The translations under genes and the position numbers were made by a program. 64,000 nt of DNA, from the NCBI RefSeq assembly GCF_022014595.1, contig NZ_CP091740.1, positions 3,150,200 through 3,214,199 on the forward strand, read 5' to 3'. Below, one piece after another: positions 54,057 through 63,345 of the stretch (positions are counted from its first letter, which is position 1; each line of letters begins with the position of its first letter). Origin of the DNA: Solitalea lacus (GTDB taxonomy: Bacteria; Bacteroidota; Bacteroidia; Sphingobacteriales; Sphingobacteriaceae). The notes below the pieces were generated by a model that saw nothing but the letters and a program-made list of their open reading frames with translations, did no database searches and had not been told where the DNA came from.

Positions 54057-54926
54057 TTACCATTTTACTGGTGGTGTTTTGGAGGTAATCATAATACCAA
54101 TAATCCTGGTGGGTAAAGGCAAACGATCTAAATTCATTTTACGGTACCACCGTTTAGGAATATCTGATGTATCCATCACAAAGTCGATTCCTTCTCTGTT
54201 GCGAACAATCAAATTCTCCTCTTCCCAACGAGAATCAAGAAAGCCATAAGCAAGCACCAGATCATCTAAAGTCATCCCGACGCTAATGTTACGGTCGGTT
54301 TTGAAATAAGGGCTTTTGGCTACAATTTGACGGATTATGCAAATCGAATCACCATCGCATTCAGGATTTATCAATAAAAACTGACTTACTTTGTCGGTTG
54401 CAGTAACCTGATACTGTTCATATTTATCTTTAGCATCGTAAACATATACCCTATAAACTCGTTCTTTAGGAAATATTTTTTTGATCGTATCGATAGCCAT
54501 TCCCAGCCTGAGCACTCCGATGGAATTGGTTTTAATTAAATCGGGAGCAACCTTAACCTTAGTGTTTGCATTTTTGGCTGTTGTGGCAGCTGTTTTAGAC
54601 TTCGGATCTGCTGGCTTAGTGGTTGTTTTACCTTTAGCGGTTCCAGTAGTGGTTGATTTTGCAGGTAAAACTTTGGTTTGAGCAATAGCAAGCGAGTCAC
54701 CAATAACCTGATTTGATAAAAGAGTGGTATCCTTTTCAGCTTTTTTGACCGCTTTCTTAACAGAATCCGGTACAACTGTTTTCTTTATGGTTGATTTAGT
54801 AACTGTTGATTTTTTAGTCACAGGGGTTTTAGGGTTTGTTTTTTGCTGTGCACCCACCTCTCCTATATTCAAAAAAAACATGAATATAAATGTTGCTACT
54901 ACTAAAAAGTCCCCTTTCACTTTCAT
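54057..54926 (-). CDS. Exported protein with Thr/Lys/Pro-rich linker, function unknown
   Basis: About 289 residues from the ATG at 54924-54926 (MKVKGDFLVVATFIFMFFLN), a signal peptide; the frame is open 15 codons further. Next comes a low-complexity linker (KTPVTKKSTVTKSTIKKTVV, then SKTAATTAKNANTKVKVAPD; about 30-150) and a compact C-terminal domain (about 155-289: GVLRLGMAIDTIKKIFPKER, SVGMTLDDLVLAYGFLDSRW). The two G-M-(A/T) repeats suggest a duplicated small fold. Convergent with DUF3299 copy 3; the stops are 12 bases apart. No function assigned. Confidence 0.75.
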   Translation of the reverse strand: MKVKGDFLVVATFIFMFFLNIGEVGAQQKTNPKTPVTKKSTVTKSTIKKTVVPDSVKKAVKKAEKDTTLLSNQVIGDSLAIAQTKVLPAKSTTTGTAKGKTTTKPADPKSKTAATTAKNANTKVKVAPDLIKTNSIGVLRLGMAIDTIKKIFPKERVYRVYVYDAKDKYEQYQVTATDKVSQFLLINPECDGDSICIIRQIVAKSPYFKTDRNISVGMTLDDLVLAYGFLDSRWEEENLIVRNREGIDFVMDTSDIPKRWYRKMNLDRLPLPTRIIGIMITSKTPPVKW

Positions 54927-54979
54927 ATCTCCACGGTATTCAAATAACATTCTTCTAAAACTCCTGTTCAATTATTAAA

Positions 54980-55423
54980 TTAATTTGCACGTGTCCACAC
55001 GTCGGTTCTACCAATTAGAGAAACTCCGATATATCCACGAACATTCATGCTATTTTTATCATTTAACGTTATTTTGCATGAATAAGTTTTACCACTTTTA
55101 GGATCATAAATGGTACCATCTGCCCATTTATCATCTCCCGAATCATACTTAAAACTCTTCAATATCTCCAATCCGTGAATATTGCGGCTTTTTAAAGCTG
55201 CTTCCGGATTTTTATCATCCTTCTTATCTTGACCCTTATTGTCTTTAGGGTTTTTAAGCCAAATAATTTTGCCCCAGTACTCAGTACCTTTTTTCAGAAT
55301 TTGGATCTTAGCATCTTTATCTTTGTTTAACCAAACTCCTAGAATAGCATCGGCTCCACTTTGAGCAAAACCTGCTAACGAAAAAAAGCAGGCAATCAAT
55401 GTTAGTGCAAACAGTTTCTTCAT
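54980..55423 (-). CDS. DUF2147-family exported protein
   Basis: 147 residues, signal peptide (LFALTLIACFFSLAGFAQ), then the DUF2147 beta-rich domain (ILGVWLNKDKDAKIQILKKG, GKIIWLKNPKDNKGQDKKDD, DPKSGKTYSCKITLNDKNSM, GYIGVSLIGRTDVWTRAN). Widespread Bacteroidota/Proteobacteria family with no firm function; the beta barrel resembles lipid-binding folds. Confidence 0.9.
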   Translation of the reverse strand: MKKLFALTLIACFFSLAGFAQSGADAILGVWLNKDKDAKIQILKKGTEYWGKIIWLKNPKDNKGQDKKDDKNPEAALKSRNIHGLEILKSFKYDSGDDKWADGTIYDPKSGKTYSCKITLNDKNSMNVRGYIGVSLIGRTDVWTRAN

Positions 55424-55506
55424 AAAATTAAAGAATGATTATTTAATGCAAAACTAAAATAAAACGTGAGTGTTATGTAATTTTGACAATAAAACCTATT
55501 ACTTAT

Positions 55507-56064
55507 ATGGAAACCCTATTAATTGTTTTAACCCTATTTGTTGGTGCATGCAATAACAAAGCGATAAGCAACCAAGCAAATACCCAACCAAAATTGAGCT
55601 TTTACGATTTAAAATTTACTTCTATTGACGGACAAACCATCGATTTTAAACAATATAAAGGCAAAAAATTGCTTATTGTCAATACCGCTTCTGAATGTGG
55701 ATATACTCCTCAATACAGTGATCTTGAAAAATTAAACGATGAATATGGCAATAAGATTGTGGTACTGGGCTTTCCGGCTAACAATTTTGGAGGACAAGAG
55801 CCTGGTTCCAACACTGAAATAAAAGGTTTTTGTCAGAAAAACTATGGCGTAAGCTTTCAGTTATTTGAGAAATCATCTGTAAAAGGTGCCGATAAAAATA
55901 TTGTTTACCAATGGCTAACAGATAAAGCTAAAAATGGTTGGAATGAACAAGAACCTACTTGGAACTTTTGTAAATACCTAATCAACGAAAAGGGGGAATT
56001 GGTAAAATTTTTCCCATCAAAGGTAAAACCAACCGACCAGGAAATTATTTCTCTACTGCAATAA
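55507..56064 (+). CDS. Glutathione-peroxidase-family lipoprotein
   Basis: About 185 residues from the ATG at 55507, which gives a lipoprotein signal (LLIVLTLFVGACNNKA); an upstream TTG is unlikely. Peroxidatic Cys in NTASECGYTPQYSDLEKL, catalytic Gln in GFPANNFGGQEPG, Trp/Asn in WNFCKYLI. The redox partner is probably thioredoxin, as in most bacterial members. It removes peroxides in the periplasm. Confidence 0.93.
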   Translation: METLLIVLTLFVGACNNKAISNQANTQPKLSFYDLKFTSIDGQTIDFKQYKGKKLLIVNTASECGYTPQYSDLEKLNDEYGNKIVVLGFPANNFGGQEPGSNTEIKGFCQKNYGVSFQLFEKSSVKGADKNIVYQWLTDKAKNGWNEQEPTWNFCKYLINEKGELVKFFPSKVKPTDQEIISLLQ

Positions 56065-56084
56065 TCATTCACGACATAAGATGA

Positions 56085-56120
56085 CAAAGGCCTTTCCCAT
56101 TATAGAAAAGGCCTTTGGTT
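56085..56120. terminator. Bidirectional terminator between gpx-type gene and rpoN
   Basis: CAAAGGCCTTT (56085-56095) and AAAGGCCTTTG (56107-56117), 11-bp perfect arms, lying between convergent stop codons. Confidence 0.85.
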
Positions 56121-56132
56121 TGTTATATAAGT

Positions 56133-57605
56133 CTATAACTCCTTTCGTAAACGTGCAACCGGAATATTCATCTGTTCACGGTATTTAGCTACTGTACGAC
56201 GGGCAATATTATACCCTTTATCCTTAAGAATTTCGGCAAGCTTTTCATCTGCCAGAGGACGATGTTTATCTTCATTCCCAATACAGTCTTCCAAAATTTT
56301 CTTAACTTCTCGGTTCGAAACCTCTTCTCCGCTTTCTGTTTGAATAGCTTCTGAGAAGAACGACTTTAACAAGAACGTACCAAATTCGGTTTGCACATAT
56401 TTACTATTTGCCACACGAGAAACAGTTGATATATCCATCCCAATCTGATCAGCAATATCTTTAAGAATCATTGGCTTCAATTTGCGTTCATCCCCCTCCA
56501 AAAAGTAATCGTACTGATAATGCATAATGGCATTCATAGTCTTTATAAGCGTTTGCTGACGTTGCTTAATCGCATCTATAAACCATTTTGCCGAATCAAG
56601 TTTTTGCTTTACAAATTGAACCGCCTCTTTTAGCTTTTTATCCTTATTAGTTTGCTTATCATAAGTTTGAAACATCTCCTTGTAATCACGGCTCACCCTC
56701 AATTCAGGAGCATTACGGGAATTTAATGTTAAAATTAGCACCCCATCATTATTAACAATGTGAAAATCAGGGATAATTTGCAGCTGCTTAGAATTGGCAT
56801 CAGCACTAGAATCACCAGGCTTAGGGTTTAGCTTTAAGATTTCACTTACTGCCGATTTGAGCTCAGCAGATGAAATATTTAGTGAGCGTTCCAATTTTTC
56901 GTAGTGCTTCTTAGTAAATTCCTCAAGATAGTTTTCAACTATCTCGATAGCCAATTGCACTATTCTATTTTCCTGATCCTTTTTGCGAAGTTGTATCAAC
57001 AAACATTCCTGAAGATCTCTGGCACCTATACCCGGAGGATCAAAACTTTGAATGATTTTGAGCATTGATTCAACCTCTTCTACTGTAGCATCAACATTTT
57101 GAGAAAAGGCTAAATCATCCATTAAAGACAATATTGGCCGACGCAGGTAACCATCATCATCCAAACTACCAATTAGTTGTTGGGCAATTAAAAAATGACG
57201 GTCATCCAAATCAACTAAACTTAATTGAAATTGGAGCATTTCAAAAAAGGTATTGCTTTCTGCGTACGGGAGCTCTTTCTTGTCATCTTCCTCTTCTCCG
57301 TCATAAGCCATAGAAGTTGCGTAATCCTTCTCTTCATCATCCTGAATATAGTCATCTATGCTAAATTCTTCTGAAACATCGCTATCTGATTCGTTAAAAT
57401 CATCGCTATCTTCATCAAAACTATATTCATCTTTTTCTTCATTATTAGCCATCAGACTAACATCTTCTAAAGCAGGATTCTCTTCCAACTCTTCCTTAAT
57501 TCGTGCATCCAGCATTACAGTAGGTATCTGCAACAGCTTAATGAACTGAAGCTGCTGAGGGGATAACTTTTGTAATAGCTTTTGCTGTAGGTTCTGTTTT
57601 AGCAT
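56133..57605 (-). CDS. rpoN: RNA polymerase sigma-54 factor
   Basis: 490 residues. Region I is Gln-rich (LKQNLQQKLLQKLSPQQLQF), region II is strongly acidic (about 50-110), followed by the core-binding domain and, near the C-terminus, the HTH and RpoN box (ARRTVAKYREQMNIP). Both ends are complete. It directs transcription that needs enhancer-binding activators. In Bacteroidota targets are not well mapped. Confidence 0.95.
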   Translation of the reverse strand: MLKQNLQQKLLQKLSPQQLQFIKLLQIPTVMLDARIKEELEENPALEDVSLMANNEEKDEYSFDEDSDDFNESDSDVSEEFSIDDYIQDDEEKDYATSMAYDGEEEDDKKELPYAESNTFFEMLQFQLSLVDLDDRHFLIAQQLIGSLDDDGYLRRPILSLMDDLAFSQNVDATVEEVESMLKIIQSFDPPGIGARDLQECLLIQLRKKDQENRIVQLAIEIVENYLEEFTKKHYEKLERSLNISSAELKSAVSEILKLNPKPGDSSADANSKQLQIIPDFHIVNNDGVLILTLNSRNAPELRVSRDYKEMFQTYDKQTNKDKKLKEAVQFVKQKLDSAKWFIDAIKQRQQTLIKTMNAIMHYQYDYFLEGDERKLKPMILKDIADQIGMDISTVSRVANSKYVQTEFGTFLLKSFFSEAIQTESGEEVSNREVKKILEDCIGNEDKHRPLADEKLAEILKDKGYNIARRTVAKYREQMNIPVARLRKEL

Positions 57606-57990
57606 GGTGTTGGCTTTGCTTGTACAAACAAATGTAAACTGAAAAACGGAAAATCATACAAATTTTCCTCAATCATCACTGTTCAAAATATAAAACAATT
57701 ATTTAATTAAAAAAAAACAGTGCATTATTATTATTAGGACGATATTAAATTGAAATTATTATCAATCCACGGGCAGATAGTAATCAAAAAACTCACTTAC
57801 AACAACTTACAAACAACAGCAATAAATCTCAAAAACAACAATAAACAATAATTAATAACTTTGATTTATTATAAAATTATAAACATTTTTTTTCATTTTT
57901 CAATCGATTTGATTAAGTTCTTGCTTTTGTGTCTTAATACAAATAAATTGAAGAAAAAAATTTAACGGATATTAAATATTCTTAACAACT
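57606..57990. other. AT-rich intergenic region between rpoN and mscL
   Basis: No gene seen. It must hold both promoters of these divergent genes. TAACTTTG at 57856-57863 fits the TAnnTTTG -7 element on the plus strand and would give mscL a leader of about 120 bases; no good -33 box precedes it. Confidence 0.45.
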
Positions 57991-58401
57991 ATGGGCTTTA
58001 TTAAAGAGTTTAAAGAATTTGCCATGAAAGGCAACGTGATTGATTTGGCAGTCGGAGTGGTAATTGGCGGAGCTTTTGGTAAAATTGTCACCTCACTTGT
58101 TGATGATATCATTATGCCTCCAATAGGCTACTTAATTGGCGGTTTTGATTTTAAAGGAATCAAAGTCGTTTTAAAGGATGCTATACTTGATGCAGCCGGA
58201 AATGTTTCTTCTCCAGAGGTGGCAATTAACATCGGTAATTTCATTCAGGTATTTATCCAATTTATGATTATTGCCTTTGCAATTTTCTTAGCCGTTAAAG
58301 CCATAAATACCTTACGCAAAAAAGAGGAAGCCGCTCCTGCTGCACCTACTCCAACGGAAACTTTATTAACAGAAATAAGAGACGTATTAAAAAGCAAATA
58401 A
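57991..58401 (+). CDS. mscL: Large-conductance mechanosensitive channel
   Basis: 136 residues. N-terminal amphipathic helix ([20 protein letters not shown]), TM1 ([20 protein letters not shown]), TM2 ([20 protein letters not shown]), C-terminal cytoplasmic helix with [20 protein letters not shown]. It opens under membrane tension to release osmolytes. Monocistronic with a terminator after it. Confidence 0.95.
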   Translation: MGFIKEFKEFAMKGNVIDLAVGVVIGGAFGKIVTSLVDDIIMPPIGYLIGGFDFKGIKVVLKDAILDAAGNVSSPEVAINIGNFIQVFIQFMIIAFAIFLAVKAINTLRKKEEAAPAAPTPTETLLTEIRDVLKSK

Positions 58402-58410
58402 TAAATAATA

Positions 58411-58440
58411 AAAGTGCCGGTATTACAATCGGCATTTTTA
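58411..58440 (+). terminator. Rho-independent terminator after mscL
   Basis: AAAGTGCCG (58411-58419), loop, CGGCATTTT (58430-58438) with one G-U pair, ending in a T-run. Confidence 0.75.
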
Positions 58441-58546
58441 TTACCAATAATATTACAGACAGAAACCAACTTCAAGCATCTATATTTTTACATTGATCAG
58501 CATCGCTCAAATTTGAGTACCATTTTTTTCTTTTATTTTTGCCGGC

Positions 58547-59479
58547 ATGAGAAAACCGGTTATTCTTTTAACTATTGTTTTACTTTCCTGCTTAAAATCA
58601 TTTGCACAAGAAACCGATAGCATTAGTAAATGGAAATTCGGAGGAACCAATACCTTTCAATTTAGTCAGGCCAGTTTTAATAATTGGGCAGCCGGTGGAC
58701 AAAATGCACTCACTTTTATCACAACATTTAAAGGTTCCGCCCATCGAAAGTCAGTCAAAGATGACTGGGAAACGTTGTTTGACTCTGCATTCGGAACTCA
58801 GCGTATAGAAGATAAAGATTACCGAAAAACAGAAGACCGTTTTGAGCTTAACTCCAAATATGGAATAAAAGCTTCGGATAGGCTTTATACTACTTTCTTA
58901 ATGTCATTGCGTAGCCAATTTATTGTAGGTTACAGATATTCTGAAAATGCTCCTCAAAAGAAAGTTTCTAATTTTCTAGCACCAGGGTATTTAACAGCCT
59001 CATTTGGTTTGGATTACAAGCCATACAAAGGCCTTTCATTGTTTATTTCTCCTTTTGCTTCACGAAGTACTTTTGTATTCGACCAGGAATTAGCCGATCA
59101 GGGTGCATTTGGCGTCAGAAAAGCGACGTATGACTCTACAGGGGCATTAATTAGACATGGAGCAAATGCCTTACAACAAGTGGGTTTGAGTTCGAGCTTC
59201 AGGTTTGGAGGCAAATTAATAGAAAATGTCAACCTAACTACCAAGCTCGATTTATTCACTACCTATGATGATTTAAACAAGATTGATGCCTATTGGGAGG
59301 CTTTATTCGAATGCAAAATTAATCGCTTCTTAACTTGTAATCTTTCAACTGGTTTAATTTACGATCAAAAAGTATTGATAAAAAAATTGGAATACGTTAA
59401 CGGGGTGCTTACAGAAGTTAGTCGACCGCGTGTACAATTTAAAGAAATTATCAGTTTAGGGTTGAAATTTAATTATTAA
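58547..59479 (+). CDS. DUF3078-family outer-membrane-like protein
   Basis: 310 residues, signal peptide (KPVILLTIVLLSCLKSFAQ), then a DUF3078 pattern (FQFSQASFNNWAAGGQNALT; YFLAPGYLTASFGLDYKP-like strands; a final aromatic in LGLKFNY), expected to be a small beta barrel. TATTTTTG at 58534-58541 with TTTG 18 bases upstream fits a promoter but would leave almost no leader before the ATG at 58547. Confidence 0.88.
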   Translation: MRKPVILLTIVLLSCLKSFAQETDSISKWKFGGTNTFQFSQASFNNWAAGGQNALTFITTFKGSAHRKSVKDDWETLFDSAFGTQRIEDKDYRKTEDRFELNSKYGIKASDRLYTTFLMSLRSQFIVGYRYSENAPQKKVSNFLAPGYLTASFGLDYKPYKGLSLFISPFASRSTFVFDQELADQGAFGVRKATYDSTGALIRHGANALQQVGLSSSFRFGGKLIENVNLTTKLDLFTTYDDLNKIDAYWEALFECKINRFLTCNLSTGLIYDQKVLIKKLEYVNGVLTEVSRPRVQFKEIISLGLKFNY

Positions 59480-59539
59480 AAAACTCAAACCCTCATTGAT
59501 TTACAAATGCTGCTGTAACGCTAACTTCTTAAACCGTTT

Positions 59540-60439
59540 TTAAAACGTTCTTTTCACTTTAGGGTCTGTCAAGATCACATAATCAGCCAAATTCTGCAAC
59601 TTAGAAAAATCAGGGGTATCAAACAAATCATAAGCAAAACAGCTTATGGTAGCCACTTTCAGTCCTGCTTTTTTTAATCTGTAACAAGTACCTAAAAATT
59701 CATCACTATGAAAACGACCATTTAGATTCAAAACTTTATAATCACTGTTTTTTTTCAAGAAAGACACAATTGTTTCTACCATGGAAGCATCCCACAAATT
59801 TTGAGACTGATAAATTTGTACCCCGGGCATCGAATGACTGCCCATGGTTTTTAAAAACTTATCATAATAAGCCCCTTGTAAAGTATCAATCGGCAAGGTA
59901 GGCAACCATTGTTTGGCCTGTTCGCTCAAATCATTAAGAGAACTTAAACCCAATCGAGAAACCCTGTTCACATATCGTGAAGGTGCATTAGCAGCTAAAA
60001 CTAAGAGCTTATTTTCTTTAGCAAACTCAATTAAAGGTTTGTAATCAGTGTAATTTTTCCATGATCTGGCATCGGTCTTAAAATTTTTCTCTGTAATCAA
60101 TCCGGCCAAGTATTCATTTAGTATCAATTGAACATCACGTTCAAACATTTCCATTGACAATGCTACTTTATTACCATATTTAGCATATAATCCTTTGAAC
60201 AAGCTTGCTTGCACAGCATGCCCTACCGAGTCATTATGTTCCTCTCCGAACAGGATCACTTGTCCAGTAGAAGTAGTACGTATCAACTCATCAAGACTAA
60301 TCAATGACTTGGTCTTAGTAGAGTAAATTTTAAATTGACGGGAAGAATCTTGAGCAGCTGCTTTTAACATTAATAATTGAACACAAAAACAAACAATGCC
60401 TACTTTTATTAACAATAAAGATCTTTTAATTGCAAACAT
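59540..60439 (-). CDS. ChaN-like (DUF399) exported protein
   Basis: About 299 residues from the ATG at 60437-60439 (MFAIKRSLLLIKVGIVCFCV, signal peptide). The ChaN pattern includes VILFGEEHNDSVGHAVQASL, ALSMEMFERDVQLILNEYL and LNGRFHSDEFLGTCYRLKKA. Related Campylobacter ChaN binds haem; here metal or haem handling is likely but unproven. Divergent from rpmH. Confidence 0.88.
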   Translation of the reverse strand: MFAIKRSLLLIKVGIVCFCVQLLMLKAAAQDSSRQFKIYSTKTKSLISLDELIRTTSTGQVILFGEEHNDSVGHAVQASLFKGLYAKYGNKVALSMEMFERDVQLILNEYLAGLITEKNFKTDARSWKNYTDYKPLIEFAKENKLLVLAANAPSRYVNRVSRLGLSSLNDLSEQAKQWLPTLPIDTLQGAYYDKFLKTMGSHSMPGVQIYQSQNLWDASMVETIVSFLKKNSDYKVLNLNGRFHSDEFLGTCYRLKKAGLKVATISCFAYDLFDTPDFSKLQNLADYVILTDPKVKRTF

Positions 60440-60590
60440 GGTTCTGAGCATTGAAACTATTTTGATTACTAGCTAATTAAAGACCAATCTAACATTAAAT
60501 TTGACAAATACTTAAAAACCGAACAACAAACTAGCTTAAAGACTATTAAGTTTGCCTCAGTAATTTCGAAAATGAATGTTACAATTTCAT

Positions 60591-60621
60591 TTTGATTTGA
60601 GAAAAAACAAGTCTATATTTG
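60591..60621 (+). promoter_or_regulatory. rpmH promoter
   Basis: TTTG at 60591-60594, exactly 19 bases, then TATATTTG at 60614-60621. This matches the Bacteroidota housekeeping sigma pattern TTTG-N19-TAnnTTTG, 44 bases before the rpmH ATG. Confidence 0.75.
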
Positions 60622-60665
60622 CAGCCCTGTTAAAATAGTTTATAATCAGCTAAGAATATAACGAG

Positions 60666-60824
60666 ATGAAAAGAACATACCAACCATCGAAACGTAAAAG
60701 ACGTAACAAACATGGCTTCCGCGAGAGAATGGCTAGCGCTAACGGCCGTCGCGTGTTAGCTTCTCGTCGTGCAAAAGGAAGAAAAAGACTTACTGTATCT
60801 GACGAAAAAAGACATAAAGCATAA
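60666..60824 (+). CDS. rpmH: 50S ribosomal protein L34
   Basis: 52 residues: [20 protein letters not shown], then [20 protein letters not shown] and [12 protein letters not shown]. Full-length and highly conserved. First gene of the rpmH-rnpA-yidD unit. Confidence 0.98.
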   Translation: MKRTYQPSKRKRRNKHGFRERMASANGRRVLASRRAKGRKRLTVSDEKRHKA

Positions 60825-60913
60825 TTGATATAGGCCTTCAGGCCCAAGTGGGGCCGGTTTATACACTCGGATTTGCCATTTTAGTCCGCAAAAAACCCGG
60901 TTTCAAACTATCA

Positions 60914-61318
60914 ATGAATACTTTTAAAAAAGAAGAACGATTATGTAGCAAAACGCAAATTGCGGAATTACTACAAAATGGTTCTTCTTTCTTATTATAC
61001 CCATTCCGTATTGTTTGGCTGCCACTCCTCCCTACTGCTCCAGCCAATTTTCCCGCACAATTATTAATCAGTGTACCTAAAAAACGGTTTAAACGAGCTA
61101 ACAAACGTAATAAGGTAAAGCGATTAATCAGAGAAGCCTATCGTTTAAATAAAGAAGAGTTCTTATATAAAACCTTAAGAGTGCAAAAGATCAACGTTAT
61201 TTTCATGTGCAGTTATGTTGGCAACGATATTTTTACCTATGTAGAGTTAGAAAAAAAACTTAAATTACTACTCATACGTTTAAGTAAAGAAGTGGTTAAG
61301 AACGTTCAAAAAAATTAA
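60914..61318 (+). CDS. rnpA: Ribonuclease P protein component
   Basis: 134 residues from the ATG at 60914 ([20 protein letters not shown]), the usual start for this family; the frame is open 22 codons earlier but that part is not conserved in type. The RNA-binding motif is [20 protein letters not shown]. It processes tRNA 5' ends with the RNase P RNA. Overlaps yidD by one base (TAATG). Confidence 0.95.
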   Translation: MNTFKKEERLCSKTQIAELLQNGSSFLLYPFRIVWLPLLPTAPANFPAQLLISVPKKRFKRANKRNKVKRLIREAYRLNKEEFLYKTLRVQKINVIFMCSYVGNDIFTYVELEKKLKLLLIRLSKEVVKNVQKN

Positions 61319-61542
61319 TGTTAAACACTATTTTTAATCATTTTTTTATTGCCTTAATCAAGGTTTATCAATATGCAATTTCACCATTATTGGGCCAAAA
61401 TTGTCGATTTACACCTACGTGCTCTCAATATGGGGTTGAAGCGATCCGCAAACACGGGCCTTGGAAAGGAGGCTGGTTAACCGTAAAACGTATATCAAAA
61501 TGTCATCCTTGGGGAGGACATGGACATGATCCGGTACCTTAA
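61318..61542 (+). CDS. yidD: Membrane protein insertion efficiency factor YidD
   Basis: 74 residues. Conserved [31 protein letters not shown] and [20 protein letters not shown], then DPVP. An amphipathic N-terminal helix binds the membrane. It overlaps rnpA as usual, helping YidC-dependent insertion. Confidence 0.97.
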   Translation: MLNTIFNHFFIALIKVYQYAISPLLGQNCRFTPTCSQYGVEAIRKHGPWKGGWLTVKRISKCHPWGGHGHDPVP

Positions 61543-61627
61543 TTTTAAATTTATTTGCGTATAATTAGCTTTAGCTAAGGAATACTTTTTGAGACTTAAG
61601 CTGTAGATTGATTCATCTTTTCCAATT

Positions 61628-63283
61628 ATGTTTAAACGCTACAAAAAAACGCTCTTAACCATCGCCATTGCAGCAAGTTCGCTGGGCACGATGGCCTTTG
61701 TTGATGATTTCTTTGAAATATCAAAGAACCTCGACATTTTCTCTGCACTCTACCGAGAAGTGAATGCCAACTATGTTGATGAGATTGAACCCGCCAAATT
61801 AATGCGTACGGGAATTGATGCAATGCTCAAGTCATTAGATCCTTATACGAACTTTTACTCCGAATCTGAGATTGAGGATGTAAAATTTATGACTACAGGT
61901 CAGTATGGAGGTATTGGAGCTACCATTATGCAGCGCAAAGGTGATATTATCATTAATGAACCCTATGAAGGCTCACCTGCTCAAACAGCTGGCTTACGTG
62001 CCGGAGATATAATTTTGGCTGTAGATGGCAAATCGGTAAAAGGTAAATCCAGTGGAGACATTACCACTTTTCTAAAGGGACAACCTAATACCATAGTTAA
62101 CTTAACTTTAATGAGGCCTGGTGAAAAGGCTGAGTTCCAGAAAGCACTTACTCGCCAGGAAATTAAAATAAAGAACGTGCCTTACTCAAGCATGCTTAAT
62201 GAGCATATTGGCTATATTAAGCTTACAGGGTTTACCCAAAATGCCGGCAATGAGGTAAAAGATGCCTTAACTGAGTTAAAGAAAAATGTAAATATAAAGG
62301 CTGTAATTCTTGACCTGAGAGGCAATCCGGGCGGTTTATTAAACGAAGCTGTAAATGTTACCAATGTTTTTGTTGACCGGGGTCAACTTATTGTAACCAC
62401 TAAAGGAAAAGTTAGCGATAATAATCGCTCATATAAAACTGTTAACACTCCAGTTGACCTGACTATTCCAGTAGCTGTGCTCACCAATAGCCAGTCTGCT
62501 TCGGCTTCAGAAATCGTTTCTGGTGCTATTCAAGACCTGGACAGAGGCGTTGTTGTTGGTCAAAGAACCTTTGGAAAGGGACTGGTTCAAAACACCCGTC
62601 CACTGGCATTTAACACCCAAATGAAGATTACTGTAGCAAAGTATTATATTCCAAGCGGACGATGTATCCAAGCTTTAGATTATACCCACAGAAACCCTGA
62701 TGGTAGCGTCGGTAAAATTCCGGATTCATTAATTAAGGAATTCAAGACTGCAAATGGACGTAAAGTATATGATGGAGGAGGCGTAAGCCCTGACTTTGCA
62801 ACTGAACAGAATTCATTAAGCAGCATTGCTCAAAGCTTATTGGCTAAAGGTCTTATTTTCGACTATGCCACCCTTTATAGAAATAAAAATGCTACAATAA
62901 GTCCGGCTAAAGACTTCAAGTTTTCAGATAATGATTTCAGTGACTTTGTGAAGTTTTTATCAGATAAAGATTATGACTATGTGACTGCAAGTGAAAAAAC
63001 GCTTGAAGATTATAAAAACGCAGCAGTTAAAGAAAAATACTTTGATGCCATCAAACCTGATTATGAAAAGCTTAAAAGCTCATTAAAGCATGATAAGCAA
63101 TCAGATTTAATGAAATTTAAAGATGAAATAACTGCTTTACTTGAAAACGAAATTGCCGTTAGGTATTATTATCAAAAAGGGAAAGTGGAATCAGTTTTAA
63201 AACGCGATAAGGATGTTAAAAAGGCTATTGAAGTTTTGAGTAATACCAGTCAATACAACTCAGCCTTGGCAGTTAAAAACTAA
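61628..63283 (+). CDS. S41-family C-terminal processing peptidase (CtpA/Tsp-like) with PDZ
   Basis: 551 residues, N-terminal membrane/signal segment (LLTIAIAASSLGTMAFV), PDZ domain (about 95-170: GIGATIMQRKGDIIINEPYE, AGLRAGDIILAVDG), protease core with catalytic Ser in NSQSASASEIVSGAIQD and Lys in FGKGLVQN, then a C-terminal helical extension of about 170 residues. It trims periplasmic proteins. Followed by a strong terminator. Confidence 0.95.
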   Translation: MFKRYKKTLLTIAIAASSLGTMAFVDDFFEISKNLDIFSALYREVNANYVDEIEPAKLMRTGIDAMLKSLDPYTNFYSESEIEDVKFMTTGQYGGIGATIMQRKGDIIINEPYEGSPAQTAGLRAGDIILAVDGKSVKGKSSGDITTFLKGQPNTIVNLTLMRPGEKAEFQKALTRQEIKIKNVPYSSMLNEHIGYIKLTGFTQNAGNEVKDALTELKKNVNIKAVILDLRGNPGGLLNEAVNVTNVFVDRGQLIVTTKGKVSDNNRSYKTVNTPVDLTIPVAVLTNSQSASASEIVSGAIQDLDRGVVVGQRTFGKGLVQNTRPLAFNTQMKITVAKYYIPSGRCIQALDYTHRNPDGSVGKIPDSLIKEFKTANGRKVYDGGGVSPDFATEQNSLSSIAQSLLAKGLIFDYATLYRNKNATISPAKDFKFSDNDFSDFVKFLSDKDYDYVTASEKTLEDYKNAAVKEKYFDAIKPDYEKLKSSLKHDKQSDLMKFKDEITALLENEIAVRYYYQKGKVESVLKRDKDVKKAIEVLSNTSQYNSALAVKN

Positions 63284-63306
63284 AAGATTAAAAATAGTAT
63301 TTTTGG

Positions 63307-63336
63307 AGGCGAAAGCATTATTGCTTTCGCCTTTTT
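63307..63336 (+). terminator. Rho-independent terminator after the S41 gene
   Basis: AGGCGAAAGCA (63307-63317), loop TTAT, TGCTTTCGCCT (63322-63332), then TTTT. Eleven-bp perfect stem. Confidence 0.92.
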
Positions 63337-63345
63337 ACATTAATA

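Noticed and set aside
58534-58547. TATTTTTG as the definite DUF3078 gene promoter
   Set aside because: The start of transcription would coincide with the ATG; without mapping it could be chance in an AT-rich stretch.
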